Positions 11,321 through 23,682 of a stretch of 64,000 nucleotides of DNA are shown piece by piece. The notes below the pieces were generated by a model. The model was not told the origin of the DNA and ran no database searches. It saw only the letters and a program-made list of their open reading frames with translations. Source of the stretch: Aplidium turbinatum (lineage: Eukaryota; Chordata; Ascidiacea; Aplousobranchia; Polyclinidae); the NCBI GenBank assembly GCA_918807975.1, contig OU964923.1:8246001-8310000 (forward strand), written 5' to 3'. The first letter of the stretch is position 1, and each line of letters starts with the position of its first letter. A program made the position numbers and the translations under genes.

Positions 11321-12354
11321 TACCGGTACGCTGAGAGTTGAGACTACATCTACCTTCATTTTCTGCTAATGGGTTTCAAAACACGCTTTCATAATCTTCA
11401 CGTTCATTGAAGAAAAAATTCGAGGTGATTTTTCGGAAGTCTTCAGTTTGAACTGTTACCGCCAAGAATTCCTTACCTCCCCCCCCCCTTTGAAATTCGG
11501 TTGCTTGTTTACAGTAATCACCAGGCTCCATTACGTCATAGCAAACGTGAGCTCTGATTGGCCAAAAAATATCGCGTGATGTTGGCGAGTAGTAAAAATG
11601 CCGGTAATCGTAAAAATTTGCGATCATTTGAAGAAGAGATGTCCTTGAGAAGGAGTTAAGGCAGAGAGGTTTTGCTTGTAATAAAGTAGGAGAAAAGTTT
11701 GTGAGGGATGATTATAGCAATATTCATTAACAGCAAGCCGTTTTTCGTGATTATCTAACTGCAGCGCGAATGGTATCAGACAACCTGTCTTCGCATGTTT
11801 TCACGCGTTCGTATTTGAGGGTTTTGCGTTCACGTAACTTTTAACGGCGGTGGAACGAATTTAATGGGCGTCGCCGGTGTTCGGTTGCAGTTTAGGTGAT
11901 GTACAAACTCTAGTCTAGCCTAAGTAACTGTTTAAAACTAAAATCAAATCTTTTGTGCATTAGTCTTAGATGATATACCGGTACCGTACCTAAAAAAAGT
12001 TCGTTTCTGGCACTAAAAAAAGTTCCACAAAAATACAAATTTGAACATCTTTTTGTAGTAGTGGCTCAAGCCTCAAGGCTTGCGATTTTATTGGTGTTTG
12101 TAATTAATCGACCGTGTTTGGGCCTAATGTATAGCCTAGCAAACCAAACTACGGCATTAGTCGAAAAGTTACATAGGTTTGTTTGATTTTTAGAGACTTT
12201 GACATGTAGCGTTTCCAATCTAGCCTACTTATACATAGAGCACTGAAATTTTAATGCTGTGCCTGCGTTTGTATTTCAGAATTTCAAAAATCTTTAATTC
12301 GGCTTAAGAAATTACTAGTTTTTCACTAACTGTGAGCAATATTTAATTTCCACA
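11321..12354. promoter_or_regulatory. Upstream region of the CUB-protein gene
   Basis: About 1 kb before the start codon of the CUB gene. It contains one inverted CCAAT box in good context (TCTGATTGGCCA near 11553) and a C-run at 11479-11489. I see no TATA box at a convincing distance. The start site and any 5' non-coding exon cannot be placed. This is inference from position. Confidence 0.3.
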
Positions 12355-15300
12355 ATGAAGATACAATTGACATCGCTGTTTTTTGCTTGTATTTGCATTC
12401 TAACTGCAAACGCCAGTGAAGAGTCGGCAAAACCGGTGAGTAAAAAAAGTTTTCAACTTTAAAGAACTTGTTGAAGACTGATCAAATAGAAATAAAAGTT
12501 ACATCAGTGACGAGGAATAGTCACGAGGAGGCTTGAGGGAGCGATTGCCCCCCCCCCCCAAAATGTTATCTTGCTTCTCCAAAATAATATATTTTTAATA
12601 TTACAATGTTTTAATGACATTGTATTATAGTTGAATGACTTTTCATAAATGTTTGGCTGCATTCAGTAGCCATATTTTTAAACAAACTCTTTATTTCAAA
12701 TATTTGCCCCCTCCCAGCAATTGCTTCTGCCTCTCTCAAATTTTATTTTTAGCTATGTTACTGGCTTGCATGAGTACTACTTGACATTGTTCTAATAGTA
12801 GCCTCACACAAAAAAGGATGTGTAGGCTAATTGTAATCAGATTTAGACTTTTTAACAATTCCTCGAGCTGTTAATTATGTTTAGTTGGACCTTGCTGTGC
12901 ATTGTGCAATTGTAAGTTATTTTTGTGCTTAATGACATTTATTTTTTGACAGATTTGTGGTGGACGTTTGACCAGCCCATCTGGTATAATAACGACACCA
13001 AATTATCCTAAAAAATATAATTATGACACTTCCTGTGAATGGGTAATTGAAGCACCAATTGGACATGTGGTTGAATTGACTTTTCTTGACTTTGATGTGG
13101 AAGGAATTGACACTACAGACTGTGACACTGACAAAGTGCACGTTAAAAACGGACGTGGTGACAGCAGTCCCCTGCTTGGCGACATCTTGTGCGGAGAAAC
13201 GATTCCAGAAATGGTCACCACTACTGGCCGCTACATGTTCATATCATTCACTTCTGATTTCGTCTCGGCGGGTGGCCGTGGATTCAAAGCTGCATACGTC
13301 ACCAAACCAGCAGGTCAGAAATTTTAGGTTTTGCACATGCATTTTTCTGCAAGTGTCACTGTTAGAGCCATATTCTTAGTAAGCTTTGCAGTTTTTGTCT
13401 AAATACTTTAATGTTCTGCATTCAACTTAGTACAGACCTGAAATTTCAATTTGTAGTATTTTAGGTGACCTCATGAAAATAAGTTTTTGTTGTATAATGA
13501 AATAACAACTTTCACTGGACATTTTCAGCTGATGACAAGGCCTGCTTTACCAATCTTTGTGGAGGAGTCATTGAGGGCACAAAAAGTTGTACTATTCAGT
13601 CTCCAAGTTATCCTAGTGGTTATGATGCCAATCTCAACTGTTCATGGTTGATAAAAGCACCATTTGGGCATCAAACCATTGCTTTGGAGTTTCAAGCCCT
13701 CAATCTTGCATTTACGAATTCAAAATGTGCAAAAAATAACGTCACATTTTACGATGGTTCTGATATGCATGCTTCCATCATATCGGAATCTGTTTGTGAT
13801 ATGCAGGAAAGTCGACTAAAAGGGAAGGTCATAGTGTCAACTGGTAAGTAGAAGTGTTTATTTTTTTAGTTTTTCTTCGGAAGTGTTCTTTTTCAGGACT
13901 TCTATAACTTTTATTTTTTATTTAGGTTCCACTTTATTCATGCAACTTCGCACTTCAGCAGCATCGACCGAACATTCTGGATTTAATGCAAAATTTTCGG
14001 TGTTGATGGATGGAGAGGCCATACCAGACCATACTACTTTGTCGAATGCAGATAAAACTACACCTGCCAAGACTACAACTGTTAAAACTTCGACTGTTCC
14101 CCTCAAAACAACAACGACTTCATCCACAATCAAAACCACGACGACTAAAAACACTTCTCCAAAGACGAGTACACTATTGTCATCAATTAAAGATGTGAAA
14201 TCTACGTGAGTTATTCTTAACGTGCTTGAATGCAACCTGGTATTTTATGTTCACGCACAGAACTGGAAAGTGGTCGCACGGGATTTGAAATTAATTTTAT
14301 GGCTTCATTCAATGTGATGTTGGACACTTTATACACACACGTGGTGACTGGTGAAACTTGACTTAATTGGTTTTTAATTTGATATGTACTGTATTTGAGT
14401 TATCAAAAGAATTCAAAGCGTCTATAGCGAGATTACTTGGAACTTTTACAAAAAACTTTTAACACTTGTGTTAGAATTTTTCTGCATATTGCCTTTATAA
14501 TACTTTACATTTTACACTTTCTATAGCACTGTGGCATCTCGAAAATCTACCACTGAAGTGACTACTACCATCCCAGTGCATGCCAATGAAATCACCACTA
14601 ACCCAGGTTTGCAAGCTTACTATTGTCGCGTGCCGTTTATTTGTATTGTTGAAGTGTCGTTTTAATATTTTGCTAGCTGCTAAAATAAACATTTACTCGA
14701 TTGAAGTGCGGATGTAATGGATTTTACGTTCTTGTTTTATTGGCTCAACTTGCACAGCTTGCCTTAACTGTGCCTCGTAAACTCGCCAAGAAGCGACAGC
14801 GAGGGAACTACAGTAGTTTTTTTTCGAAGTGAACGAATCTCTGTACTCAACATTTAGCTTTCACAAATCATCGTTTCAATGCTTTGTGACTTTCGAAGGC
14901 TGAATGACCTTTGATTGTGGCTTCAGCTTTCTTCACCCCTTTGGTGCTCACGTTCTTTTCTGGAAGTAAACTCGCTTTCTTGCTTTTTCTGTTCAAATTT
15001 CACTTTCAGAATAATGAATCCGCGCCATTTTGTTAGTGTGTTTCAAAGTCAATAACTATTTCACACCGACTATTGATGTACACGAGACATTTTAACGCAA
15101 AACAAACGTTGATTTTTAGCTGCCATGTCTGGCCTTGTGATCGGAGTCATTGTTGGCCTAGCAGTGATTTGCTTTGGAGGTTTGGTCGTCGGTTTTTTCT
15201 TTTGGAGACGAAAGAATATCAGGTAATGAATTGATTGATTGAATCTTTATCCTCGGACTGGGAAAGCTTCTTGCAGAGCTTAATCCTGGCAGTTTCGCAT

Positions 15301-16345
15301 ACTTGTAGAGGCTTTGAATCACTGATGCAGGCCCGGTTACTGAGATTGACAGAGTGAAGTTTCCGATAGTTGCAGTCTTGTTGCCAGGGAATTTTTTCAT
15401 CCATTAGATGCCGCTGAATGGAGAGCAGTCCTTACCGTGCGTTGCTCAAGCGCACACCCGGAGAGTCGAACCAGCGCCGTTTGAAGTTGAAGTATCAGTT
15501 GGTTGGTTATACGTCAGTTGGTTATACGTCACGCGCTAACCAACTGAGCTATCAGGGCGAGCTAACTCGATGTCATTTTCGATTGTCACTTTAATGTTTT
15601 ATTTGTTTAAAATGAGACGCTTCGCGTCATCATTGCGGCATGTGATTTTTTTTCTTATTTGCAATTGCTTAACCTGTGAAATGAAAAATAATGCTGTGTT
15701 GTGTTGCTGGTCTGCTCAAAGCTGAGCTATGAGCCTATACGTCATGCGCTACCGCCGCATCACGTGACCAAGAGCTTCCTTCCTTTACGTGTTTATTCAT
15801 GCGTGTCATTTGTCACTTTTGCGTGGGAAAAAGACGTGTTGGCCTCAATTCAGGGTTCCTTCATCAAAACATTGATTTTTTGCAACGATTCATAAATTAT
15901 GGTTTTTTGACGCTTTTGTGGTCCAACGCTGGACAAAACGTGTTTCCTGAACATAAATTTTACCAACTCTTCGTGCCAATATCAGTTGTATGAGCAATTG
16001 CACTCTTGAGTTGGACTTTAATACCAATAAGACCTTTACAAGGGTTTTTCTGTCTTTCGGACATAAAGAAATCACAGGGAAACACTTTATAAAAGTGACA
16101 TTTTTTTACATTGATTTTCTGTCGCTTAAACGGCAACACTATACCAAATGCAATATTGACATTGGTCTTGCGGACAGAGTTACATTGTTTATTTTTGTAG
16201 AATCAATCTGAGGCTCCGCGAAGAAGACGCAAGGAGTGATGTCAACACCTTAATATCTTCCAACGACTCTCGTGAGTTTGTTAATTACAAGAATGGAAAG
16301 ATTGTTCGAAATTCCGAGACCGAACACATGTACCAACAATTGTAA
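12355..16345 (+). CDS. Two-CUB-domain type I membrane protein, 7 exons, complete
   Basis: Exons 12355-12435, 12953-13313, 13529-13843, 13926-14205, 14527-14606, 15120-15222 and 16201-16345 join in phase to 1365 nt (454 residues plus TAA). Residues 1-20 are a signal peptide. Residues 28-147 form one CUB domain (ICGG start, TTPNYPKKY, four cysteines at CGG, TSCEW, TDCDT and ILCGE). A second CUB follows (LCGG, IQSPSYPSGY, NCSW). Residues about 290-372 are a Thr/Ser/Lys-rich stalk, likely O-glycosylated. Residues 377-401 are the membrane span, followed by RRK and a roughly 50-residue tail ending MYQQL, a YxxL-type sorting or SH2-binding motif. CUB domains bind extracellular proteins; the ligand is unknown. 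It lacks the LCCL or discoidin domains of DCBLD/neuropilin, so no named orthologue is offered. SINE A sits in intron 6. Confidence 0.9.
12497..12771. mobile_element. Possible hAT-like MITE in CUB-gene intron 1
   Basis: The segment 12505-12763 starts CAGTGACGAGG and ends AGCTATGTTACTG (inverted: CAGTAACATAGCT), with a C-run inside, as in the elements at 4899 and 8198. The flanking octamers AGTTACAT and GCTTGCAT match at 5 of 8. The assignment is tentative. Confidence 0.4.
15231..15560 (-). repeat. tRNA-derived SINE, family A, best copy
   Basis: The minus strand begins TCGCCCTGATAGCTCAGTTG (tRNA-like 5' end with A box) and has B box GGTTCGACTCTCCGG, then the family body, ending in TCAATCAATTC. 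It lies in intron 6 of the CUB gene, antisense to it, 9 bp past the exon-6 donor. A short duplication TCAGTTGGTTATACGTCA is present in the head. Confidence 0.9.
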
Positions 16346-17806
16346 CCAAGTTATTCCGAAAGATATGACAGAGTTCTAGATTAGAATACGTCTTACTTTG
16401 TCTCCGATGTTGGAACGCCGCCTAAGATTTGGGGAAATGAGACGACTCGTCGTAGCCTATGCGGCGGTTGAAAAAATTTGCACATTTCTGGGACTGAAGA
16501 TTTTAAGAAGACAACTGACTGCAACAAGTGTTTTACTAATTTTCTCACGTACTCAAAGGACATCTCTTTATTTTGTTAACATACTTATGGATAAATACAT
16601 ACAACGACAATACGCAAATGTCTTGGTTACATGCAAGTAATCTTTATGCTTTTGTGGTCTGCTGCTTTGTCTCACTTTACACGAAATAAATTTGACGATT
16701 ATCCACAACCAAGTTGCTTTTTCTGTTTTTTTGTTTATCGTCCAAGATTATTTCACGTACCTTCTACGTGGAATTTTCTTTCACCTTATTTTTCTGGCAC
16801 TTTATGTCGCTAACAGCGATTTCGTCTTGATCCAAATTTCACATCGCCCCTGGATACACAAGACGGTCTTTTGTTTACTCTTTTGTTCGCCTTATTTATT
16901 CCCATTTGCAAATCACGTATTTTATGTGTGTGTAAGATTTCCTGTAAAGATATTTAAGCTTTTTTTTCATTGATCCACACTTTGTTTTTGTTTAGTTGTA
17001 TGTATTTTCGAATTGACACAAAATAACTTATACAAATGAGGACTTGATTGTAGGAAAATATAAATTCATCGGATGCTTGCCATTGATGTCCCTGAACTCT
17101 TCACCACTACTACTCGGTGCGCATTGCTCTGTGCTAAGCTGATTGAAATGCAAATCATTGATTCATGATTGTAAAAAGCCATTTAGAAAATATGAACTGG
17201 CATATGTGTGTTTCATTGAGCACATGTGCAAATTTTACGCAGAATGTCCATAAAAAGCATGGAAAAGTTACGTTGATTAAACGTAAGCTTCGTGCTGGTA
17301 AAGTTTGGATTTATGAACTTCAGCTGTTCTTGGTTGACTTGTAGTTATTTTGTCATTTAGAAAGCTGGACAGATTTATCCTTTGATTGCATTTCTTTGTT
17401 TTTCTATATTAGCGTTTGTATCGTATGAAGAATACGGTAGTGTAGCTAAAGTAGAAAAAAACGACTCATGAAAAAGTTTGTCTCTTGTGTGCATAAAATT
17501 TATTGCGACAAATTTTTGACGGTTTGAAATTTCACTACAAATTTGATGCGCACACTGTGGAAAGACATGTACCAAAATTGTATTTATGCGTGATTATTCG
17601 AGACACATTTTGTATCTTTTTTCTGATTGGTCAATCTGTCTGCGTCGTAATCGTAACAATTGCGACACTTTTCTTGTTTTTTTTTTTTCGGTGAACGTTT
17701 TGATTTCCCTTGCAGACTTTGTGAACGCCGGTGATGTTGTTGCTTCGTCGTTAAAGTATTTTTAATCTATTTTGTGTCTGCTGTAATTTTTCCATTTTCA
17801 AATAAA
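16346..17806 (+). other. 3' region of the CUB gene with two AATAAA signals
   Basis: After the stop codon there is no further supported exon. AATAAA hexamers at 16685-16690 and 17801-17806 are candidate poly(A) signals. The second is followed within 30 bp by a GT-rich stretch (GTTGTTGAAATTGCAGTG). The small ORFs here are not supported. Confidence 0.4.
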
Positions 17807-18343
17807 GCAGTTGTTGAAATTGCAGTGTTTCAAAAGATTTCCACACATTTTTGGTCCACTAACAAAGCAAGCTGTAACCTTCACAGTCAGGGCCTCTTAA
17901 GGCGAAAGTGGGGGCAATTGCTCCCCCACTGAAAGATTTGGGATTCCCACTGAACTTTTTGCCCCCACTTTTTACTATTTTTTCACATAAAGTTAAGTAA
18001 TGTTTAGAATTTCCTCTCAGAATTAAGCATTAACCCAGTATTATTCTTTTGCGATTAAAACTCTTGAAATGATAGACGTGATTATCGGACCAATAAAACC
18101 TATCGTGTTAAATCAATCTTTTCGGTTGATTTTGTTCGCACTGATCTGCCGCCACCAGTTCTGACTTCCATGGCCTTCTTGTCAGTATTCGTTTGTTCAT
18201 CAGAGACGCAGGCAGTTTGTTTATCATCGAAACAAACTCAGGACAAATAATTTTGTTAAAGCGAAAGAACATAAAATATTTCGAAATGAAACGAAAGTTT
18301 ATAAAATGAAACCAAAAAGTAGCAACATCAACAAAAAACAATT
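17807..18343. other. Intergenic with a possible hAT-like end
   Basis: At about 17885 a CAGTCAGGGCCTCTTAAGG sequence with nearby G and C runs resembles the ends of the poly-G hAT MITEs, but no partner end is seen. Nothing else is recognised. Confidence 0.3.
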
Positions 18344-18668
18344 GTCGGCAGCCGTGGCCGAGTGGTTAGCGCGTTGGGCTCGCAGTCGAGAGCCTGCATG
18401 TTCGACTCCAGCCACCCGCACTTAGGCTACTGTTGTTTCTCTGGGCAAGAAACTTTACGATAATTGCCTCTACCTAGTGATCGATTTCGAGTAATGGGTA
18501 GTACCAAATTTAAGTCATAAGTAGAGTAGACAATCGGAAACAGACATTGCCGTCGGCTGCAGCGTGGGTCAGGTGTACGTCGGAAGGCGTACACCGATGT
18601 ATAGCGCTCAAGTCCGCTTTCTCGCAATGCAAGTGCCTTTCCCGCAATGAAATAAAGATAAAACAAAC
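18344..18668 (+). repeat. tRNA-derived SINE, family B, full-length
   Basis: It starts with a very tRNA-like head (GCAGCCGTGGCCGAGTGG, then GCGTTGGGCTCGCAGTCGAG and B box ATGTTCGACTCCAG). The body follows, then CCGCAATGAAATAAAGATAA and an A-rich tail. The copy at 50321-50872 is collinear in reverse, which shows that this is a repeat and not a tRNA gene. Confidence 0.9.
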
Positions 18669-18894
18669 AATTTTGCATATTCTGCAAAGAAAAAGCGTAA
18701 TGATTCAGAGGTTCGAATTTCATCTTTTTGTGAAGATCCAAGTTAAAAAAGTACAGAATCCTCTCGTGTAGCAATGCCAGATCGAATAATTCTAGAAGAT
18801 GAAAGTGCAGAGACACCACAAAAAATTTAATTCAAGAATCTAGTAATGTAAGAAATGAAACTCACAGCATCACTGAAAAAACTGATTGGCAGTA

Positions 18895-18940
18895 ACCAGT
18901 GGCGTAGTCATGGGAGGAGGAAATTGTCTCCCCCCCGAAA
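18895..18940. mobile_element. Solo hAT-like end
   Basis: AACCAGTGGCGTAGTCATGGG followed by a C-run matches the end of the 8198-8641 element. No inverted partner was found downstream, so this is a fragment. Confidence 0.4.
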
Positions 18941-19140
18941 TAATTTAAATCAACATTTCACTTTTTGTTACAACATGATTTGACAGAGTTTTACTGTTGA
19001 TTTAGGCTGAAAGTACCCTCAGAACGCGCAATTTTTACATGTGTTTTTTTTCAAATTCGTCTGGGTAAGGCCCCCCATGGATGGTGTTTCACCTTCGTGA
19101 ACTCGTTTCCGGGTTTACAGACATGTGCAAATAGTGCTTA

Positions 19141-19498
19141 AAGATGCCAAACTTAGGTCTACTAGTGTCCAGATGTCTAATGAGAGAACGCAGAAGCCCA
19201 GTTTCACTTCCATGTGAAAACTGAGAAGCCCACTCCTGATAATATCACAGATAATATTGCCAATCACTGATCACATTGCTCCTCCAATGGAATCTGTTAA
19301 AAGAGGCCGTTCACAGTCGACCTGAAATTGCAATATTTTATTCAAATAGCATCCTTCAACGACACAGAAACCGCATAAGTTACCAAATCTCAATTGATGA
19401 AGATGCCAAACTTAGGCCCACTGGTGTCCAGATGTCTAATGAGAGAACGTAGAAGTTCAGTTTCACTTCCATGTGACAACTGAGGAGCCCACTCTTGA
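19141..19498. repeat. Pair of about 100-bp direct repeats
   Basis: The blocks 19141-19243 and 19400-19498 are nearly identical. Both begin AAGATGCCAAACTTAGG and continue through GTGTCCAGATGTCTAATGAG and TTTCACTTCCATGTGA to GCCCACTC. They are separated by 156 bp. No coding reading is supported. It could be a local duplication or two copies of a short repeat. Confidence 0.75.
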
Positions 19499-20154
19499 AC
19501 TATTTTGTCAAAACAAATGTTGCGCTTTTACATTGGCAGAAAGATGCGTCGGACTGTACGTCATTCAACAAACGCAACAAAAATTTTCAATGGACGTGTC
19601 AAAGAAAGCCAGAATTATTCCAATTTCTTGTGTGCCATGTTACAATGACAAAAGAAATTCAAGCTCTTTCAACAAAGGTATTTTTGGTTTCCAAGATACC
19701 TTTGTTTGCTTTGGTGTGATGAAGGATTTCGCCTAACTATAAGACATTAGACAAGGTTACTTGTTCAAAGAACTGCTTTGTGACTTGAAATCGTATTTGC
19801 ACTGAACAGGCTTTATTGTTGACAGTTATGAAGTACGGTAATATGATGATCAACTGGACTAGTGAATTATAAATAGCATTCGTACTTAAATTAGGAGACT
19901 GATCCTATCAGGTGATACAGTTAATCTCATAAAACTAAACTGCATTCTTCGATGGGCTGCTGCTCAGCAATAAACAAGCCGAGTTTTCATGGCCGGACGC
20001 GTATTTGTAATTTGTATGTCGCTGGTGTTTTTACCAGTGACACATTAACATAGGACAATTTTCCCTACGAACCAGCTAACTGCAGTCATTGTGACCCTTC
20101 TGGCACTCAGCCAGCATTGATTCTTGCTTTGAACTTTGGTAATCACAGAAAAAA

Positions 20155-20250
20155 AAAGTAAAGGCTGGGGTGGGAATCGAAATTCCTACTTCCCTACCCT
20201 CATACCGTAAGGCTACGCGCCTACGCTGTCAACGTTCACTTAATTTACTT
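20155..20250 (-). repeat. Possible tRNA-like SINE head, single copy
   Basis: On the minus strand GGCGCGTAGCCTTACGGTA and a B-box-like TTTCGATTCCCACCC lie at tRNA spacing. No second copy occurs in the window, so the assignment rests on the A and B boxes alone. Confidence 0.35.
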
Positions 20251-20640
20251 TCTACCAGAAGAACGCTCACAGTATCACGTGCATGAGTCACATGACTGGA
20301 TTCAGCTGATTTAAATCTTGGCTTGTGATTGGTTAATCAACCTCATCTGCTGCAGCGACCTGCAGATTGACCCCCATCAGGCGACTGTGACAAAGTAGCC
20401 TACGTCACCAAAACACACGTAGGCCTACTGCAGTCGAAGCACACCCGGATGCGACTGAGATCGTATTCAGATCTCCAGGTTTCAGTTGTCGCGTTTTTGA
20501 AAAAGGTCTCACGTTGAGGGAGATTTTACCTGTGTGACATCACATAATGTTCATTCAAATCAGAACAAACCATGACACGAGTCCAACCGCAAACATGACG
20601 CCGCTTATGTTTTGCATCAAAAATGTGGCATGTGTGTTAA

Positions 20641-20728
20641 CCTAGACAGCAAAATCCGTCGTTTTTACATTGATTCAACGTCTGCAGACGTTGAATCAAT
20701 GTAAAAATGACGAATTTTCCCATCCGGG
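20641..20728. mobile_element. Palindromic MITE, family P
   Basis: CCTAGACAGCAAAATCC ... ACATTGATTCAACGTCTG, then the inverse arm, ending in a mutated CCCATCCGGG. The inner 40-odd bp are a perfect palindrome centred on CTGCAG. It lies just beyond the 3' end of the LINE. Confidence 0.85.
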
Positions 20729-20739
20729 AAAAACACAGA

Positions 20740-21767
20740 TGGCAATCATCATCATAATCCGTCGTCGGTTTGTTCCCCACTAGTGGGGGTGGCCGATTGT
20801 TTCCGCGCAGCAATTGTCTTAATCCCTTTTCTCCATTTCACCCTGTCCCTTGCATCTTCCTCCTTCAGTCCGACTTTTTTAAACTCATCCTTCACTTGTT
20901 GTTTCCACGTTCTTCTTGGACGACCGCGTTTCCTCTTCCCACCCACCTTTAGATCTAGTGCCTTTCTAAGAAAACTTCCTTCCTCCCTCCTTATCACATG
21001 TCCATACCATCTTACTCCATTTGCCCTTGCCAGTTGGTCTACTCTATGGTCTCTCTCATCTCTAGCATATCTAACAATTCTTCAGTCCTTTTTTCCCTTC
21101 TCGTTTTCACCCCACACATTGCTCTCACCATTGACCTTTCCGTTCTTCTCAGGATTGCCAGTTCACTCTCTCTCAATACCCATGTCTCGCTACCATATAG
21201 CATTGCAGGCCGTACACAGCTCCGATATACTTTTCCTTTCATCCTTAGTGAAAATTTTCTGCCATGCAACATTTCCCCACATTCCCTGAACTTTGCCCAG
21301 CCCAATCTTGCCCTTGTTGTCACCGCTGCTTCACATCCACCACTTCCATTTATCCGATCACCCAGATAACAGAAGTCTGTCACTGTTTCGATGCCATGGC
21401 AGAACTCATCATCATGGCCTTCCACTTCATTCCTTCCTTTACTGCATTTCCCACAAACAAAACACTTCGCCAATCTTGTTGCGGTTCTCTTGACATTAGC
21501 ACATCTTGCATGTACCCACTTTCCACATTCCTTGCATTGCATTGAATTTCTCATCACTTTCTTGCCACATATTCCACAGGGATCTACTTTGCTCTCAACA
21601 ACTGTTCCTTCTGCTCCACTCACCATCACTTTTGTTTTTTCAAGATTCACCTTCATACCCTTGGTTTCAAAGGCTTCTTTCCATTTCTCAAACTTTCTCT
21701 CCATTCCCTCCATACTATTACTTGTCAAGACCAGGTCGTCTGCATATTGCAATCTCTGACTCAAACG
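20740..21767 (-). mobile_element. 5'-truncated LINE (non-LTR retrotransposon), RT C-terminal half
   Basis: On the minus strand the frame 21764-21039 starts at the RT catalytic box (QYADDLVL) and continues through the thumb (EKTKVMVSG). It then has a Cys/His cluster (CGICGKK, CKECGKWVHARC, CFVCGKC), a CYLGDRINGSGGCEAAV block, LYGSETW and LRRTERSMVRAMCG. After one frame change near 21017 it resumes as VDQLARANGVRWYGHVIRRE, KRGRPRRTW and the ending at 20752. It tails off in ATGATGATGATT-type repeats. Only the 3' roughly 1 kb is present, as is usual for LINEs. The clade (RTE/CR1-like) cannot be fixed by eye. Confidence 0.9.
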
Positions 21768-21789
21768 TGTTCTTGCACTTTACGCGCAG

Positions 21790-23680
21790 ACAGCAGGTGA
21801 GTGTTTCAATACATGTATTCATTCTAACAATACGTCTCTAAATAAAAGTAACATTACAGAATATTTTTCGAAAATACTGGACCGCAAGGTATTGGCAAAA
21901 CATCACATGAGTCTAACCGCTCCAAGGCGACATCAAACGATTACAATAACGATTAGGGGTGAGAGCAGATGTGCTCAAATCTTTCATCATTGCTTAATCC
22001 GTTAAAACTCCCCAACGATAAATTTATCCCACTAGCTGTATTCAATTACAATTTGGGCGTTATTATGCGGTTTATCTTTCCTGCTTTAGTTAATTAACCC
22101 CATTGGCAGATCAAGTTTACCCCCAGAAATTAAATTTACACCCAGTTAAAAACACCGGGCTCGGCGACAAATGATTCTTGGGTAAAGAGAAACACAAAGT
22201 AATATAAAACAATATTTTTAGATCTGAATTACGTTTGCCGTATTTAGCCAAAAAATTGTTTCACATCATTGGGCTGTTTTTTGTACACATTTTACTGGTA
22301 TTGCTTTGAAATGGTAAGGCATCATATTAAACACAAGTCAGGAACACTTTTGTCGACAAAAATAAAACTAAATTCCAGTATGAGACTTCCCACATAAACA
22401 TGGCAATAAAATTATGTCTTTGATGAAAATGAATACAAAACCCTGAAATTTACATTTTTCTTCGTCATTAGAATTCGAAATTGACCAAAAGCTACAAATC
22501 CAAAACAACGAGTACAGCAGCAAGATTCACTTTCGTATGACTGGAAGTAACGCAAAAAACAGCAAATATGTATTTCATTTCTTATGAAAACAGTAAAACG
22601 GTTTGGTTTACAAATCAAATTTTAACGTAAGAGTTTAGATTCGTACAAAGTAAGAAGTAAGTTACAATACTTTTTTTGAGCTACAAAACACTTTATGCAT
22701 TAAAGTAATCTTACAAAACACCAAACAAAATATTATCATGACGCAATACAACAAACAACACAACAACAATTTATTCACTTTTTCTCAGTGCGGTATCTGG
22801 GCCTGTTTGGATGAGCACAAAGTTGAGATTTGGACAGGAATGGCAGAAAGACAACGCGAAGCTCTTGTGATTTTCGACAGGTGTTCCATGGACAACTGGT
22901 CAAGCTACTAAATTTCTTGCAGAACACCAGTTTAAAATCACTGGTTTATACAACAAAGTAGCGTAGCTGATGACAACGTTTACCCATGGCAATGAAATAT
23001 GAGGGATTATTCAATAAAAGAGTTGAAGAGTATTAGTAGCCTACAGATGTCAGTAGTTGTAACCAACAGCTATTAATCAAATGTTACATTTCTTTACTAG
23101 AAGCAGATTAAGTTTCCTGTTTGCAATCTTAAATCAATGTAAAAATGACGGATTTCGCGGTATGGGTTGGTAGGCTACTCGGCCTGTAATAAAATCTACA
23201 AAAAGAGGTTTCGGGTAAACCAAGATTGCAATCTGATCTTCGAATGACAGAACGTCCATATAATATTAAATTAAAATGTGTTTATTGTATAAAATGACAA
23301 TTTTGAAGCGGAATGGGATATTGATACATTCAAGATGTCATCTCATCACGAGAGCTTTCAGATGACATGCTATTGCAAAAGTGATTTGAAAAATGACGAG
23401 AAAGTGAGTTTGGTTACAAAATTTACAGGGACCATATGGGGGCAGTAGTTATAGTCGTAAATCACACAAGAAATTTTCTAAAATTAATTAACAAACTATC
23501 TGGCGTAAAAATCTCTCAAACAGTGTATAGATAGATGCATAATTGAAAACATAACACAGCAAATGGAAGCTAGAAAACTCAGTGGAAAGAACAAAACAAT
23601 TATCACACACTGTCAGTCTAACTCAAGGGCGCAAGTGCTTCTGCTGATTTCCATGCACTGTTAGAAAAGTAGAATTCTAA
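21790..23680. other. Intergenic, no gene recognised
   Basis: AT-rich. A half copy of MITE family P lies at 23128-23171 (AATCAATGTAAAAATGACGGATTT then TATGGGT). No supported exon. Confidence 0.5.
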
Positions 23681-23682
23681 TG

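Noticed and set aside
13918-14235. A 105-codon minus-strand ORF with many Val residues
   Set aside because: It is the antisense of the Thr/Ser-rich exon 4 of the CUB gene; ACN-rich codons give GTN-rich codons on the other strand.
18344-18420. A sequence that looks like a complete tRNA gene head
   Set aside because: The same sequence with the same downstream body recurs in reverse at 50706-50872, so it is the head of a SINE and not a free-standing tRNA gene.
20783-21841. Several plus-strand ORFs of 90-170 codons
   Set aside because: They are antisense shadows of the LINE reverse transcriptase read on the minus strand.
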